From: Didymodactylos carnosus
Taxonomy: Eukaryota; Rotifera; Eurotatoria; Philodinida; Philodinidae
Length of the DNA: 45,486 nucleotides
NCBI GenBank assembly: GCA_905250885.1
Contig: CAJNOQ010000464.1
Coordinates: forward strand, 4,428-49,913
Direction of reading: 5' to 3'
A model generated the notes under the pieces. The model ran no database searches. It was not told the origin of the DNA and saw nothing but the letters and a program-made list of their open reading frames with translations. Position 1 is the stretch's first letter, and every line of letters begins with the position of its first letter. The position numbers and the translations under genes were made by a program. Shown piece after piece: positions 33,341-45,486 of the stretch.

Positions 33341-35270
33341 ATGACATTTACTCTAAAAGAAATATTTTTCCAACCTTTGTCATATCAGCCAAATGTCAAT
33401 ACATTAAAGTATTATCGTAATCCCAAAACTGGTGCATGTCAATTATTCATTATTGGTCTAGATGGACGTGGAGCATCCATCGAGTATTCACAAACAAATT
33501 GTGAATGTAAAACAATACCAATCAATTTTTCTCAAATTCAAAGTAAATCATAAAGAAAATATTTTATTCTCTTTTTTCAATTAAATAAAAAATTTTTTTC
33601 AAAGATAGTTGTCGAATTTTAAGCATTGAAATTTTACCTAAATTTAACAGTCCACCATCGATTATTTTTGGTTATGTAAAAGGAACGGTAAAATTCTTTT
33701 AATATTGATTTAAAAAATTTAATAATAAACATTTCTAATTTTTTCTAGAATAGCGATGATAGTTCAAGTTTTCATTTGGATCGTTATCAAATGTCCACTA
33801 TAGATCAAGGACAGAGTGAGTAATTTTATCGAGTGAGTTGTTAAAAAAACATTTATAATGCATACATCTCGTCTTATTTAGAAGTTATATCACATCCTTG
33901 TGTATTACAATTTCCTCCTAAATTCATGAAGACAATTACGTAAGTTATTTTATTGAAAAAAATTTATTAGAATAGATTTACGTCTAACTTTTCTTTTTCT
34001 AGAACAAAAAATTTATCAACAAACGAAATGGAAACAATTTTACTTATAGGTGGTGGTGAACGGTTGGCATGTTTCGCAGATGTAAGATGTTTACAGTTTT
34101 TATAAATCTTACAGAATTTTACCTACTTTATCATCTTTCAAGAGATCAGAACGTTTGATTGATGCAACAAAATCAATTGAAATCTATTTACCAGAATTGA
34201 AAAATTTGGCTGGCAAGTAAATATTTTGAAATATTGAGTATTATTCTTCATATGATTTCTTTTTTTGTTTTTTGTTTTTTTTTATTGTAGTGTGTCATCG
34301 ATGGATATATTATTGATCAGTGATGAAACACAAAAAATGAAACAACGTTTAATTATATGTGGACATTCGAATGGATTTTTAAATTTAACAATTAATGATT
34401 TTCAAACAGGAGGTGATTAAAATTATTTTTCATAATAATTTAATCTAATATTTGCTTTTATTTTAGAAATAATTCATAGATCTAATGAACATGATAGTTT
34501 TATTAGTTCTGTAAGATTCTTCTATCATAATTATAAACCAATTGAAGGTAGAAATAATTCAAAGTCTTAAAGTTAGTTGTATGTAAAAATAGACTCTCTT
34601 TTAGGTGAAGAGCCAAATTTACTTGTGACAAGTGCTCTCGAACAAGCCGTTGTTTACCGGTAAGAATAATTCTTATTTTATTTTAATTTAATTTATTTAT
34701 TCTCTAGATCTTTCTATTGTCTTGATCTATCTTTAGTGATGTGTTATCGACACATTTCTTGGATCCAGTCGTTTTAGCTACAACAGATACACGTGATTGT
34801 GTTACATCAAGTTGTATTGTTGATATTGATTTAGATGGAAAAAATGAAATATTATTGGGAACATATGGAGACGTAGGTATTTCGAGATAAACTACGTCTA
34901 TTACTTTCTTTAGCTTAAATATCGTAATAAATGATATCTTAAAATTCTTCAAAATTATTTATTTTAGACTTGTTTTATTTGTCGTCTTCCATCGGTTGTA
35001 GAACAACAATCACCAAAAGGACTTAGTTTAATCAGTGAGGAATCACCGTTATATCGAACATTAACGTTGGCAGCATCAGCCTATTCATTGGTGTGTGTTG
35101 ACTTTACAAATGATGGTTTAGATGAAATAATTATTGCTACAACAAAAGGTTTACATATTCATCAATTAGGTCTGGATGAAGTTATGTATATATTAAACAA
35201 TCGAATGGAGATAAAGAAACAACTATCATTAACAAAGACTAATGAAAAGAATTTATCGCTTATTTCTTAA
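33341..35270 (+). CDS. KPTN: kaptin, KICSTOR complex subunit
   Basis: Kaptin is part of KICSTOR (with ITFG2, C12orf66/KICS2 and SZT2), which recruits GATOR1 to lysosomes and so restrains mTORC1; it was first described as actin-associated. Eleven exons: 33341-33542, 33605-33687, 33749-33815, 33882-33939, 34003-34081, 34143-34216, 34291-34412, 34467-34547, 34605-34659, 34737-34872, 34968-35270. All phases join without a stop: 1260 nt, 419 aa (human 436). Kaptin hallmarks in order: ILLIGGGERLACF, IYLPELKNLAG, LIICGHSNGFL, NLLVTSALEQAVVYRD, IVDIDLDGKNEILLGTYGD (an FG-GAP-like propeller repeat) and VDFTNDGLDEIIIATTKGLH. The ATG follows an acceptor-like TTTGTTTTAG, so an upstream 5' UTR exon is likely. 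The N-terminus is slightly shorter than human. Convergent with the protease gene downstream. Confidence 0.93.
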
Positions 35271-36196
35271 TGGTTTGTCTTTCTTATTAATTTCTTTTTT
35301 GTTGTTCTGGAACATTTCTTTTGTTGTTGTGGATGGAGGGCTGGGAATGATCCCTCCCCACTCGATCGTTTAATAGTATTAATTTTTTCTAGTAAAAGAG
35401 AAAGTAAGAGACATCTTCTGCTATGCTTTTTTGATTCATAACAAAATCATTTCTTTTGTGGGTAGTCAGCATTGTGCTTGAAGTAATTTGAGAAGAAATG
35501 CAACGTGTTATCTGATGTATATCTTTCTGATCTAATTTCTCGATGCAATGAACATATTCTAAAATTATCGAGCCTAAATATTGGCTAAACTTAAAACAAA
35601 AGTTTCACTATTTCTTACAGTACTATTGATTTTTTGAGCATCTAAGTTTCACACTGAGCATGAGCAAATTTAATCAACTTCTCATTAGAGATTTCTTTTG
35701 TATTATTTTTAAAACATTTTGTCAATGTTTGATTATCAAATTAGCTGGAAAAAAATTTATTTGTACGTAAAAATAGATTTATTTTCTCATATTTAGCAGA
35801 AAAGTCAGTTGCTATCTTTTCATATCATCGATAAACAAAAAATAACTTGAGCAACGAAAATATTATTATTGATGAACACATCTCGTTTGTTCGAAAATAT
35901 ATTAGATTTATGCTAATCAACCGCTCTTAAGCAACGAAATATCTTTAAATTTATCCTCTTTTTGAATAGTCTTATTTATAAAAATATATAACGTTCAACA
36001 AAAATAGAAAATAATGTTATCTACATGTAAACAAAAGAAAAACAAGATTGAAACTAGAAAAATAAGTGGGCGGACAATCGTAGCACATATTTAGTTTTTA
36101 AAACGATAATACTTATCACATGGACGAAAATAGAAATATACAACAGTCTATTTGAGCACATTGGAATGATATATGATATCACAGTTTTCATTCTAA
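35271..36196. other. convergent intergenic region KPTN / protease
   Basis: 3' flanks of two convergent genes. No frame or repeat of note. Confidence 0.4.
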
Positions 36197-39100
36197 TTAT
36201 TTTCTCATAATTGAACGTATCCAATCCAAATGTTTATAGACATTAGTCATTCCAGCATATGATTTAGTTGTACCAGTTTTTGACATTATACCAGCAATAT
36301 GCCATCGAGAATGTTTCATGGTCATACTTGGTGCACCCGAATCACCCTTAACACAAACAAAAAGGACAAAAGATATACATTGTTCATCTCTTTTTGGATT
36401 TTTTTCATTTTAGTCAACAGGCATAAACTTTTAGAAACTGCTGAAGAGATAATATACAACAATTTTCTCAGCATTCTTTCAATGTTTTTCGACGTTTTTA
36501 AGATATAAATATCTCACAAAGTTCTTACCACTCCAAGTGTTCCACTACTGGTACTATTTGTACAAAATGAATCGGCACTTAAATCTAATATTTGAGTTTC
36601 ACACTGTTCACGATCGTGTTGATTAACAAGTACTTTAACATCTATCATATTTAACATTATTTTTTCATTCACTAGAATATTAAATATAGACAATCAGAAA
36701 TTTATTTGTTTATCGGTAGAACTACGTACATTCTCCATATCCTATCACTTTTAATATGTCTTGATCAGTAACATCATTTACTGGTAAACAAATCCAATCT
36801 TTTATTGAACTACGATCTATACGTTTATTTAATTTAATTATGGCTAGATCATATTTGACAGTTGCTCCATCTTCAGATAATGATTGATATTCAGGATGCT
36901 AAATAAAACAAATTGAATTTTGAATCAATAAAACGACACAATTAAAATTATTAAACTAACCAGAGTAAAATTCGAAATTGTAAAAATTTCATTATGTGAT
37001 GACCATTCATTGTTATCAATACTTATATTATACATTCCTAGATGTATATCAAATAAATCTTTAAATAATGGTGGTGGTTCTGCATCCAATTTCCATCGTC
37101 TATTAAACAAAATAGAAGTTAATTAATCATACTGAATATTCACTGGAAAAAAACAAGACATACTCTTTGAAAAGGTGTTCATCTAAGCAGTGAGCAGCTG
37201 TCAGAATATTCCAACTTGAAACTAGAGTACCAGAACAAACATTTCTTGTTCCATTATGTTTATAGTTAGGTTTAATAACAAGGGATGCAGCCCAAGGCCA
37301 TTGTTCGAGTTTTGCTGGTGATCCATTCACTATACGTTTTCGTCGTGTATTGGATCGTTGACTATCATCTAGATATAGATAGAAAATACATCAGTTATGA
37401 ACATGATATGAATATAGAAATAAATGACTTCTTAAAAAAAACAACTTTTTGATAATGATGATTAATTATAATTTTATAATTGTCTTACCAAATTTTTTGA
37501 TAGTTTTCTTTGATATTATTTTTTTCTTTGTTGATATACGATTTAGTTTTTTCAAAGTAGTTGATGAAAACAAAGCAAAAGCATTAGCTGATGATAGTAA
37601 TAATGAAGCTGCTGTTGTTTGCTGAAAATTTATTTTGCTTAAATTATTCATTTGATCTGTTGGTAAATCGAATAGTTTCTTTTTTTTAAAAATATTGTCA
37701 TTATTAGTATGTAGATTTGAAGCTCTACTTTGTGTCATTGTATTTGCGACGTACATACCGGTTGTTGATGGTAAGATGGTGGTATATAAAGATGGATTCG
37801 TGTAATCAAAACCACACTCTGAGAAAGAAAAAAGCGAAAAATATAAACAGTGCACACATTTATCGTCTTTTGATATTTACCTATGCATTCGTTTGTTATA
37901 TTTTTTACACAACATTCATACGTTCCATTTTTATCTAGACACCATGAATTTATATCACACGTATCGTTTGACAATGTACATTCGTTAATATCTGAAATAG
38001 CACACTCGAATCAATACATCAATGCGAAAGGACTTTTTTTAAAGAAAAAAATAATACATACTTGTACAAATACCAGTTACATTATTGTAACCCAACTGAC
38101 AATCACATCTATATGATCCGGGTAGATTGACACATATTTCATTTTCACTGCAATTATGTGTCAAACATTCGTCAATATCTACAAAAGCATTCAACATGAA
38201 CCATTAGTCAAATAAGTGTAGTCAAATTTTACCTTTACAATATAAAACATTAAATGGATCTCGAGTAAATCCATCGTTACATATACATGTAAAACTTCCA
38301 TTAGTATTCATACATTGACCATTGATACAAGTATGAATATGACACTCATTAATATCTTAAAAAATATAATTGTTTTCAGTTAACGCATATTCATTAAACA
38401 TTGTTGCTTAAAATAAATACCTTGACAGTTTGATTGGTTATGTACATCTAATTCGTAGCCAGTCAAACAGGTACACTACATAAAACAAAACAACAACAAT
38501 AAAAATTTATAAAACTTTTGACTAATGTTTATGTAATAAAAAATTGCTAATTTACCTGAAAACTACCCATCGTATTTGCACATATTTGATTTAATCCACA
38601 CGTATTTGATACGAGACATTCATCAATATCTGTAGTGAAAAATATTATGTAAGACAATAGAGTGGCAAACTACTAACTATTACATACCTTTACAATGTTT
38701 TAAATCGTTCAAAGGATGATGATAGCCAGTATGACATAAACATTCGTATTCTGTTTCGGTTAAATTAATACATGTAAATGAACCACAAACTGGTGGTGTA
38801 ATCTGACATTGGTCAATAACTAGAGATAGATATGCAGATACATGAGAGTAATCAAGTTTAATATCTACATTTAACTTACAATGACATTCACAATTAGTAT
38901 GATTATGAAATAATGTTTGCCCTGATGGACATTGAATATTGCATTTATCTAAATAAACATAAAAACAAGCTAAATGTATGTTTAAAAGTTATAATTAAAC
39001 AAACTTTTTAAATGATAAATGGCAAGTCCAATACCGAGACCAATGGCAAGAAGAATTAGTAATAGAACACATAACCAAATATACCAATATTTTTTGACAA

Positions 39101-41352
39101 TCCTGAAAACTATTTATGACATCGATGAATATCGCTGAATGTTCATAAGAAAAATAATAATCAACTATTGTTCGTTTTGAAAAAGAATGGGTTCCACCAT
39201 ATTTCGAATAACTTTTTGATAGAAAAGACTATATAGCCACGACTTTCGCCATTCATCAAAGGAAATTTAGGACATCCTTTTATAAGCAAAAGGATTTTTA
39301 TGAGACTTTTGCGAAAATAGGTTTTTTCAGATGATCTTTGAAAAACCAGATCGTGGCACAAAACCTTTCAATAGCGATATTTTAGTTTCTTTTCATGTGA
39401 TAGGTAGCTCTCTTCAAAATGGTGGTCAAGCGAGCTCTTGAAATTCAATGGTTTAACCCTTTACACTCTAAGACACTTTTATTATAGCTTCAGCTGAAAT
39501 GCCCACTGCACTGAAATGCAAAATTTTTCTTTTTATTTCAATCAAACGTTAAGTTATTGATCGTCTTAAATTAGAAAAAAAAATTATCTTTTTAGTTGAT
39601 GATCCATTCTTTTTATAAACCTATCACATCAATGTCCCTTGGAGGAGACCGATGAGTGTAAAGGTTAAGTATGGTATCGGGACCAGACTGGAATTTTTTT
39701 TGTGTAGTAACATTAGTAGAACCGGATAAAAATCTCAGTTATCGCCCATGCTGAGTGTGGCAACATTTATTCTAAGACTGTAGGGAAATTTTTTCTTACA
39801 CAACTCATCACGAAATATATTCAGCATTCTCTACAGCCACTCATAGACATGATTCAAAGGTATTGATAGTCTATTTTTTTCTTTGCTGATGAATATTATT
39901 ATCTGCATCATTCCTTCCTTGACCTTTTTCGAAAATTCTTTCTATTTGAGCATGGCACTGAAAAGAAACACAAAAAATGACTACTAATGTGTTCTTTTCG
40001 AGATATCAACAAAAATGACTGACTAATGCTCGTATATATACTAGTTTTTAAAAAGACGCACAATTTTAGTTCATCACAGAGTTTTTGCTACATTATATCT
40101 GCCGTTGTCATTTGTTCCCTCCAAATGATAGAAAGAGGTTGTTTTAATAGCGAAAGATAGTATTTATTTATTTATTAACTTATTAGGAACAAAATAAACT
40201 ATTTTTATACTTAAACTGTTTAAGTCTTAAACAGTGCTTGTAGAGAGATTTAGAAGGTAGTTGGCTATGACAATTTGTGTAAGAAAAAATTTCCCTCTAA
40301 TCTTAAAATAAATGTTGCCACGAGACTCAGCATGGGCGATAACTAGGGTTTTTATTTGTTTCTACTAACATTATTACACAAAAAAAAATTTCAGTCTGGC
40401 GCCGATACCATACTTAAACCATTGAATTTCAAAAGCTCGCTTAACTACCATTTTGAAGAGAGCTACCTATCACATGAAAAGAAACTAAAATATCGCTATT
40501 GAAAGGTTCTGCGCCACGATCTGGCTTTTCAAAGATCATCTGAAAAAACCTATTTTGCAAAAGTCTCATAAAAATCCTTTTGCTTATAAAAAGATGTCAT
40601 CAAGTTTCCTCGGATGAATGGCGAAAGTTGTGGCTATGTAGTCTTTTCTATCAAAAAGTTATTCGACATATGGTGGAGTCCATTCTTTTTCGGAACGGAC
40701 AATAATACAACTGACTCTAGAGACAGTGTAAAGACCAGTAATAAGCGTAATAACGCTAAAATTCATTTTGACCAACCTTTTCCATGACTATTTTCATCAT
40801 CTTGTTGTTGCTGCTTTGATAATCCATTTGTTGTAAATCCTTGTAATTTGGCATGCTTCGATTGTGATGCATCATAAACATCACTAGTACTATAATAATA
40901 AATTATTGCAAAATGGACTTGTAAACGAATATTTGAGGATGATTCGTATGTTGGTATTTCTTAGTGAGAACTAACCTGAATGCCGGATTATTATATGCAT
41001 AAATATTTTGTTTTGAATTTTTTGATCGATCAAATGGATATGATTTCAAATGAATGTTATTATTTAACGATATTGGTTGTAAAATAAATTCATTATTATT
41101 TCGATTATAGATGTCCATATTCTGATACGAATGGTCAATTTCTCTATTATTAACTGTTCGTACCAAAAACGACGGTGATGGTAATACATTTTTATCGTTC
41201 TGTTTAGTTAAAGATTGTTCATGTGTATCGTTGTTGTCAATGAAATATATTTCTTGTCGTTCATTCGCTTTATCATTTTTATTATGTTCATTTGAAAAAT
41301 AGCTCAGATTATCAAATTGTTGTTCTTCTTTGATTTTAGACTTATTTTTCAT
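36197..41352 (-). CDS. type II transmembrane EGF/serine protease
   Basis: Sixteen exons, 802 aa: 41352-40976, 40889-40773, 39102-39005, 38948-38880, 38819-38688, 38629-38556, 38475-38421, 38355-38233, 38178-38062, 37991-37881, 37818-37489, 37368-37164, 37099-36961, 36898-36730, 36671-36529, 36346-36197; phases all join. Order: ~165-residue polar cytoplasmic N-terminus, one membrane helix ([20 protein letters not shown]), about six EGF-like modules, several calcium-binding type (DIDEC, DINEC), mostly as symmetric phase-1 exons, a Ser/Thr/Lys-rich linker, then the S1 protease. Activation site RRKR-IVNG (furin-like). Catalytic triad: [19 protein letters not shown]. Oddities: Cys191 before GDSG is absent (LGV-GDSG), its partner Cys220 is also absent, and SWG is SKT, so the S1 pocket is unusual. 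Probably a cell-surface protease; substrate unknown. The exon 2 donor is the least certain. Confidence 0.88.
39166..40707. mobile_element. foldback element inside protease intron 2
   Basis: Left arm 39166-39804 and right arm 40275-40707 are inverted copies (for example AAGAATGG...CCACCATAT with ATATGGTGGAGTCCATTCTT), with a ~470-bp unpaired middle. The left arm is longer because a 208-bp MITE has inserted into it. It lies within the 1,670-bp intron 2 of the protease, by far the largest intron in this window. No coding capacity. Confidence 0.9.
39457..39664. mobile_element. 208-bp piggyBac-type MITE with TTAA duplication
   Basis: Starts CCCTTTACACTC and ends GAGTGTAAAGG, an inverted pair, with TTAA on both sides (39453-39456, 39665-39668). 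The inverted right arm of the host foldback element keeps the empty site with one TTAA (40414-40417), which proves the insertion limits. TTAA targets and CCC-type ends are the mark of piggyBac. It has no coding capacity. Confidence 0.9.
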
Positions 41353-44040
41353 CTATGAGATGTGAGTAACGAGCACGATAAAATAAAATAAACTGGTACA
41401 AAATGGACGAGTTTACTAAACATTTAGCTGTTCTATTGTCCACATTGTTCAATCTTAAATTAAAAGAAAATAAATAAAATTGACGGTTTTTGTTTCTACA
41501 TTCTTATTAACTCTCTTGATGAATAGTCACATGTTAGAACGACTTACATTCTTCAAAAAACATATACATTCTCATCATCAATAACTTTCAAAGACCACTA
41601 TAACTTGATGAAATTTAAATTTTTTTTCTGAACAATAAAAAGTGCTCCGGCTCATATCAAATCTAAAGTAGCCATTCCTCTATACTTCTGAGGAAAAAAT
41701 GTGCGATTCTTACATATCATTTTTTCTCTTTAAGAAGGATGAAAAAGATACGCATATATTTGATTCAATTGTTTTTTTTGATTCAGTTTAAAATGTTATA
41801 TATGGGGCTGATTTGTACTTTTCTTCTTTTTATGTTCTTTTAACTATGATGGAAACAGTTTGAATTTTTTTCCCTTCGTTCTATTACTATAGTCGTCGTA
41901 CCCTCAGCGTGCGTAATATTTGATTTCAACAGTTAGTTTATTGATAAGATACATTTCTCCTGTCATTTATACTCATGCAACTTAAAAATATGTACGAAAA
42001 TTATCTTTTTTTTTGCCATTTGGTTTTCTACGCATAAATATTTTTTTTAAAGAACAAAAATATGTGTATCAAAATTGTGAATGGTAAAAAAAAAATATCC
42101 ATCGTCCGATGGATGTGTTTCAATAGAGAGTGAAAAAAAAATTTTTGTCCATCTGTATATACATTTCTCTCAATATAATGTTCTGTTTTATTCTCTTTTT
42201 TTTTTTTGTTATTTTGTAGGCCGATTCAATTTACGTTTTATTTATCTTTTTCTTAATCCTTATAATAAATTTATGTGCTGTGGACTCGTATTGAGAGCAA
42301 ATTTTATATTGAGAAGTACAAAATAGTGTCACTGTGATGTATTAATAGTCCTACCTAGGCATTAATTCTAATAAAAACGCATAAAACAAAGTGTCACTCT
42401 CCTAAATAATAGAGAAGTATGACAAGTCTATATTATTCTTCTGTCGTAAAAGAGAAGAGAAATGTTCGATTAGAAAAAGGAGGTCAAATCGAGAAGAAAA
42501 GCTGCAATTACTCAATCAATTGAACATTTGTTTAAAAAAGAATGGATCATACCATGATTCATGACAAAAATTTTATGTTTTTTCTTACCACGTCTTTCTT
42601 ACCTATCTGTGAGTTCTATTAAATACGGAAAATTATTTTTTACTCTTTAATCATTAAAAATTTCAGAAGTTGACACTTGTCAATGATAAAATTCTCACAT
42701 GACCTAGCATATACATCTTATACATCTAAATTCAATACATGGATTGAATGAGACAGTAAGAAGGTGACTCACTATTAAAATAAATTTTTTGTTCTATATT
42801 GAACAGAAAAAAAAAACCGTTTTCTTTTCAAAATGTGTTGTCCCTTGTTTTCTTTCGTTCAAAAAAAAAATTTTTTTCATTCTTTCGAGTATACCTGACG
42901 TAAAACAGAAAAGAAAAAACGTGTATCAAATAGTTTTCTGACTCGTATAAAATTAAATTTTCTCTTAGAAAGGCAAAGATTTGTTGTTAGTGAATGTATT
43001 GACAGATTAATTAGTTGCATAGGTTTGTGCTCAAGTTCTAGAGTAATATCCTCTTTTTAAACAGATGGAGCTATCTCAACAAAGTAAGTCAATTTTTCAG
43101 AGGTGCCCTGATTGGGATGGATAGGGCCCATTCCCTGCTATAAAAATTTTTGAGCTTCGATTTTGAAAATTCTTTGTTTCAATTTGAGAATGAGTTACAA
43201 TGATATGGACATGTTTGTAGCATTTGACTCACTCGTCTGCAAATTTCCACTTGTTTCTGATAGATCTCTTCACTCAAATCTCTAGCTATTCCAACAGCCG
43301 AATTATTAAAAGGCTTTCTAATAAGAAAAACATTAATTCAGTATGTTTTTCACTGTTATTACTACAGTTTATCATTTGATGTCTGTACGAAGAAAAAATC
43401 AATTTCTGTTATTCAAAACGATTCGATTTGGACCGTGTGTGTAATATATTTAATCCATATACCAAAAATAGTTATCTTTTATAATATCACTTTTTTCGTT
43501 TTCGATTTGACGTATCATTTTTAGTTGTACGATTAATGTTGATATAACATAATCGATCAAAGATTTTTTAAATCAATTGAAAAGTTCAATAGGAGTTTCA
43601 AGATTCATATAAGCGACCGAAAATATTTATCAAGTACTTGAACGATTGTTGTGATAGTATGTGTAACAAGCATGGGAGAGATGTGATTACAGACAGAAAT
43701 GTTTAGCCACGCCACCAACTTTAAAACTTTAGCTGTCGATCGAGTTTTTCTTGTATCTTATATCTTCAGATTCGTATGAGATAATATTTCTGATCCCAGT
43801 AGTGGCTGTCTATCTAATAAATGAACTTAGTCATTGATCTAAAACGGTTGAAACAGGATATTCTTTAACAACCTATTTAGAAAGTCAATATAATTCGTAA
43901 GTAACTCGAACCGACGAATATAAACTGAGAAAATAGAATATGGTTATGTAGAACGTTTTACATTCGCACTTTTTTTACATAGATGGTGTTTTCCACGTCT
44001 TATTTTTCTATACCAATTTATAAATAAACGTAGTCTAAAT
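41353..44040. other. AT-rich intergenic DNA
   Basis: Upstream region of the protease gene and further non-coding DNA with long A and T runs (for example around 42080-42210 and 42860). Frames such as 42081-42326 are low-complexity and unlikely to be genes. Confidence 0.45.
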
Positions 44041-44403
44041 ATGAATCTGAAGAAAACAATAAAAAAAAGAATGTCATTTCTCTTTTGTTTTGTACTATTT
44101 TCTGTTAATGTGTTTTCACTAGTACAACAACTAATTCTAGCTGATATTAAACAACAAATTATAATATCAAGGTCATCAATTAGTAATAAAAGTTGTGAAT
44201 TTTATACGAATATTGAAAAATTAATTCCATATGGAAAAACTGGTTATATTCTCAACTTTGTTGCTCATTATTGCCAGGTATATTTAGATCAACAAGCCAT
44301 ATTTACAAACAAATAATGGCAAGAGAAAATGTTTACAAATACATCTTTATGAAAAATTGGTGAATTTAAATGAATATACAGAATGTAGTCAAATTGAAAC
44401 ATG
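44041..44403 (+). pseudogene. secreted Cys-containing protein, probably frameshifted
   Basis: ATG at 44041, a basic start then a signal peptide (MSFLFCFVLFSVNVFS). The mature part has CEFYTNIEKLIPYGKTGYIL and VAHYC; the first frame stops at 44316. From ~44293 another frame continues the protein with GKRKCLQIHLYEKLV and ECSQIET, then TGA at 44401-44403. The two parts join either by a +1 frameshift or by a 19-nt GT-AG segment (44275-44293), too short for an intron given that others here are about 55 nt or more. The Cys spacing recalls a secreted invertebrate family with a CLQ-L block, but I cannot name it. Probably a recent pseudogene, or a sequencing error in a live gene. Confidence 0.45.
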
Positions 44404-44409
44404 AGACTT

Positions 44410-45486
44410 TCCTATGTGTTCAAAAGACATCTTAATAATATTCGTTATTGTTCACCTAGGCCGAATCAGTATTTGATGTAGACTTTTTGAACGTCACGTT
44501 CGATTTACATGTCCCATGTTATCAATAGCCAGATCCAGTAAATGAAAAAATTACATGGAAAAACTTATAGTGAGAAAAACACGTATTGTAAGAGCTCTGT
44601 TTTTCACGGCATTTGCGGTGATGCTTATATCTCTACAAAAACCCATCGAAAAAGTCTGGAAATCGTCTCATTTTGAAGAACACATTTTCTTCTATCATAC
44701 TATATATAAGAAAACGTTAGCCCTCTCTAACTTGCTATAACAAAGATAATCTCCAGTTCGGTTTTACACACCAACAACAAATTATTATTATGATAAAATA
44801 TTTTCCAGAAAAACTAGTGTACAATAATAAAATATTAACAGTTAATAATATTATACAATGGTTTTTGATGATAATTGATAATCTTTTAATTTTGGATCCT
44901 GTTCCTATATATTTTTGTGCCGATGGTGATCGTGATGATGATTTATTGCGAAAGGAAATGCTCGGATCTGATGTCCGCTTGCCGATGGTGATCGTAGTTT
45001 TATATAAGTGCCATTTTTTAATAAATTTCCTTCTTCATTTAAAAGTGCGCCCTCCCCCCTTGTAACGGCCGCCTATCGTTACATATTTTATTTTCTCTCT
45101 CTCTACCTCTTGAAAACTTTGACAAACTTCTTGTATGCGCTGAGTGGAATCTATTAATAATTAATTTTTATTATTATTTTATGTTTCATACTGACGTGAA
45201 ATATGAAAACGCATTATCTTCGTATCGATATTTCATTAAAAAAAATTAGTTTTTCGTCTTCTTCAAAAATTCTAAACTTAAGAGACCTTTTGAGCGGATC
45301 GAGCATTTTTCACAAAGGCCATAACATGGTCAAAATCGGCCCCTATTTTTTATTACATATTTGGATTCTATGCATCAAACTACGTCTAGAAACTAATTTT
45401 TAAGCCATTTGGACTTGATCTCACCGAGTTATGAATTTTCAAAGTGAGAGATGTCGAGAAGTAGGTGTCGTTAGACTTTTTGCTAT
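44410..45486. other. intergenic DNA with a short duplication
   Basis: TGCCGATGGTGATCGT occurs twice, about 61 bases apart (44919 and 44980), in a partly duplicated unit. A hairpin TGTAACG/CGTTACA lies at ~45061-45083. No gene recognised. Confidence 0.4.

Noticed and set aside
44790..45065. 91-codon plus frame
   Set aside because: Runs across the short internal duplication and a homopolymer; no protein-like conservation.
1..45486. tRNA, rRNA or spliced-leader RNA genes
   Set aside because: I looked for cloverleaf-like and SL-like sequences by eye and found none; a covariance-model scan would be needed to exclude them.

Overview
This window looks like nuclear DNA of a bdelloid rotifer; by AT content and gene style I would guess Rotaria or a relative, but that is inference. 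The DNA is very AT-rich. The genes are animal genes with many short GT-AG introns (mostly about 50-70 bp). Decayed transposons and other repeats fill the gaps. The first ~58 bases read as mitochondrial cox1 of rotifer type, followed by an artefact-like run of G and T, so the left edge is suspect.

Layout. 1-143: cox1 scrap plus G/T homopolymers. 364-1425 (-): muscarinic-type acetylcholine receptor lacking TM6-TM7. 1.4-21 kb: a gene-poor, repeat-rich accessory stretch. It holds an (AG)n tract, telomere-like repeats, two near-identical inverted copies of a ~280-bp repeat, foldback elements and MITEs, a truncated ADP-ribosyltransferase relic, a two-RRM RNA-binding pseudogene cut by a Helitron 3' end, the rearranged Helitron itself, and a dispersed direct repeat. 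21-25.7 kb: a two-gene island with a LolA-like type I membrane protein (-) and a claudin-like four-TM protein (+), with a striking 22-bp-period GATC-centred array between them. 27.4 kb: a small unknown gene (-). 29 kb: a non-LTR retrotransposon relic.

30-41 kb is the conserved gene core: proteasome subunit alpha 3 (PSMA3, -, 10 exons, 253 aa), the KICSTOR subunit kaptin (KPTN, +, 11 exons, 419 aa), and a 16-exon, 802-aa type II transmembrane EGF/serine-protease gene (-). Exon phases join without a stop in all three. A foldback element sits in the protease's large intron and itself carries a TTAA-flanked MITE. A MITE with an 8-bp target duplication sits just 5' of the KPTN start codon. 41.4-45.5 kb: AT-rich DNA with one probably broken secreted-protein gene.

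The genes serve unrelated functions (cholinergic signalling, protein turnover, nutrient/mTORC1 signalling, cell-surface proteolysis); I see no operon or gene cluster. The observations most worth following up are the 22-bp palindromic array, the protease with a paired disulfide loss and a non-trypsin S1 pocket, the nested TE with its preserved empty site, and the Helitron junctions.
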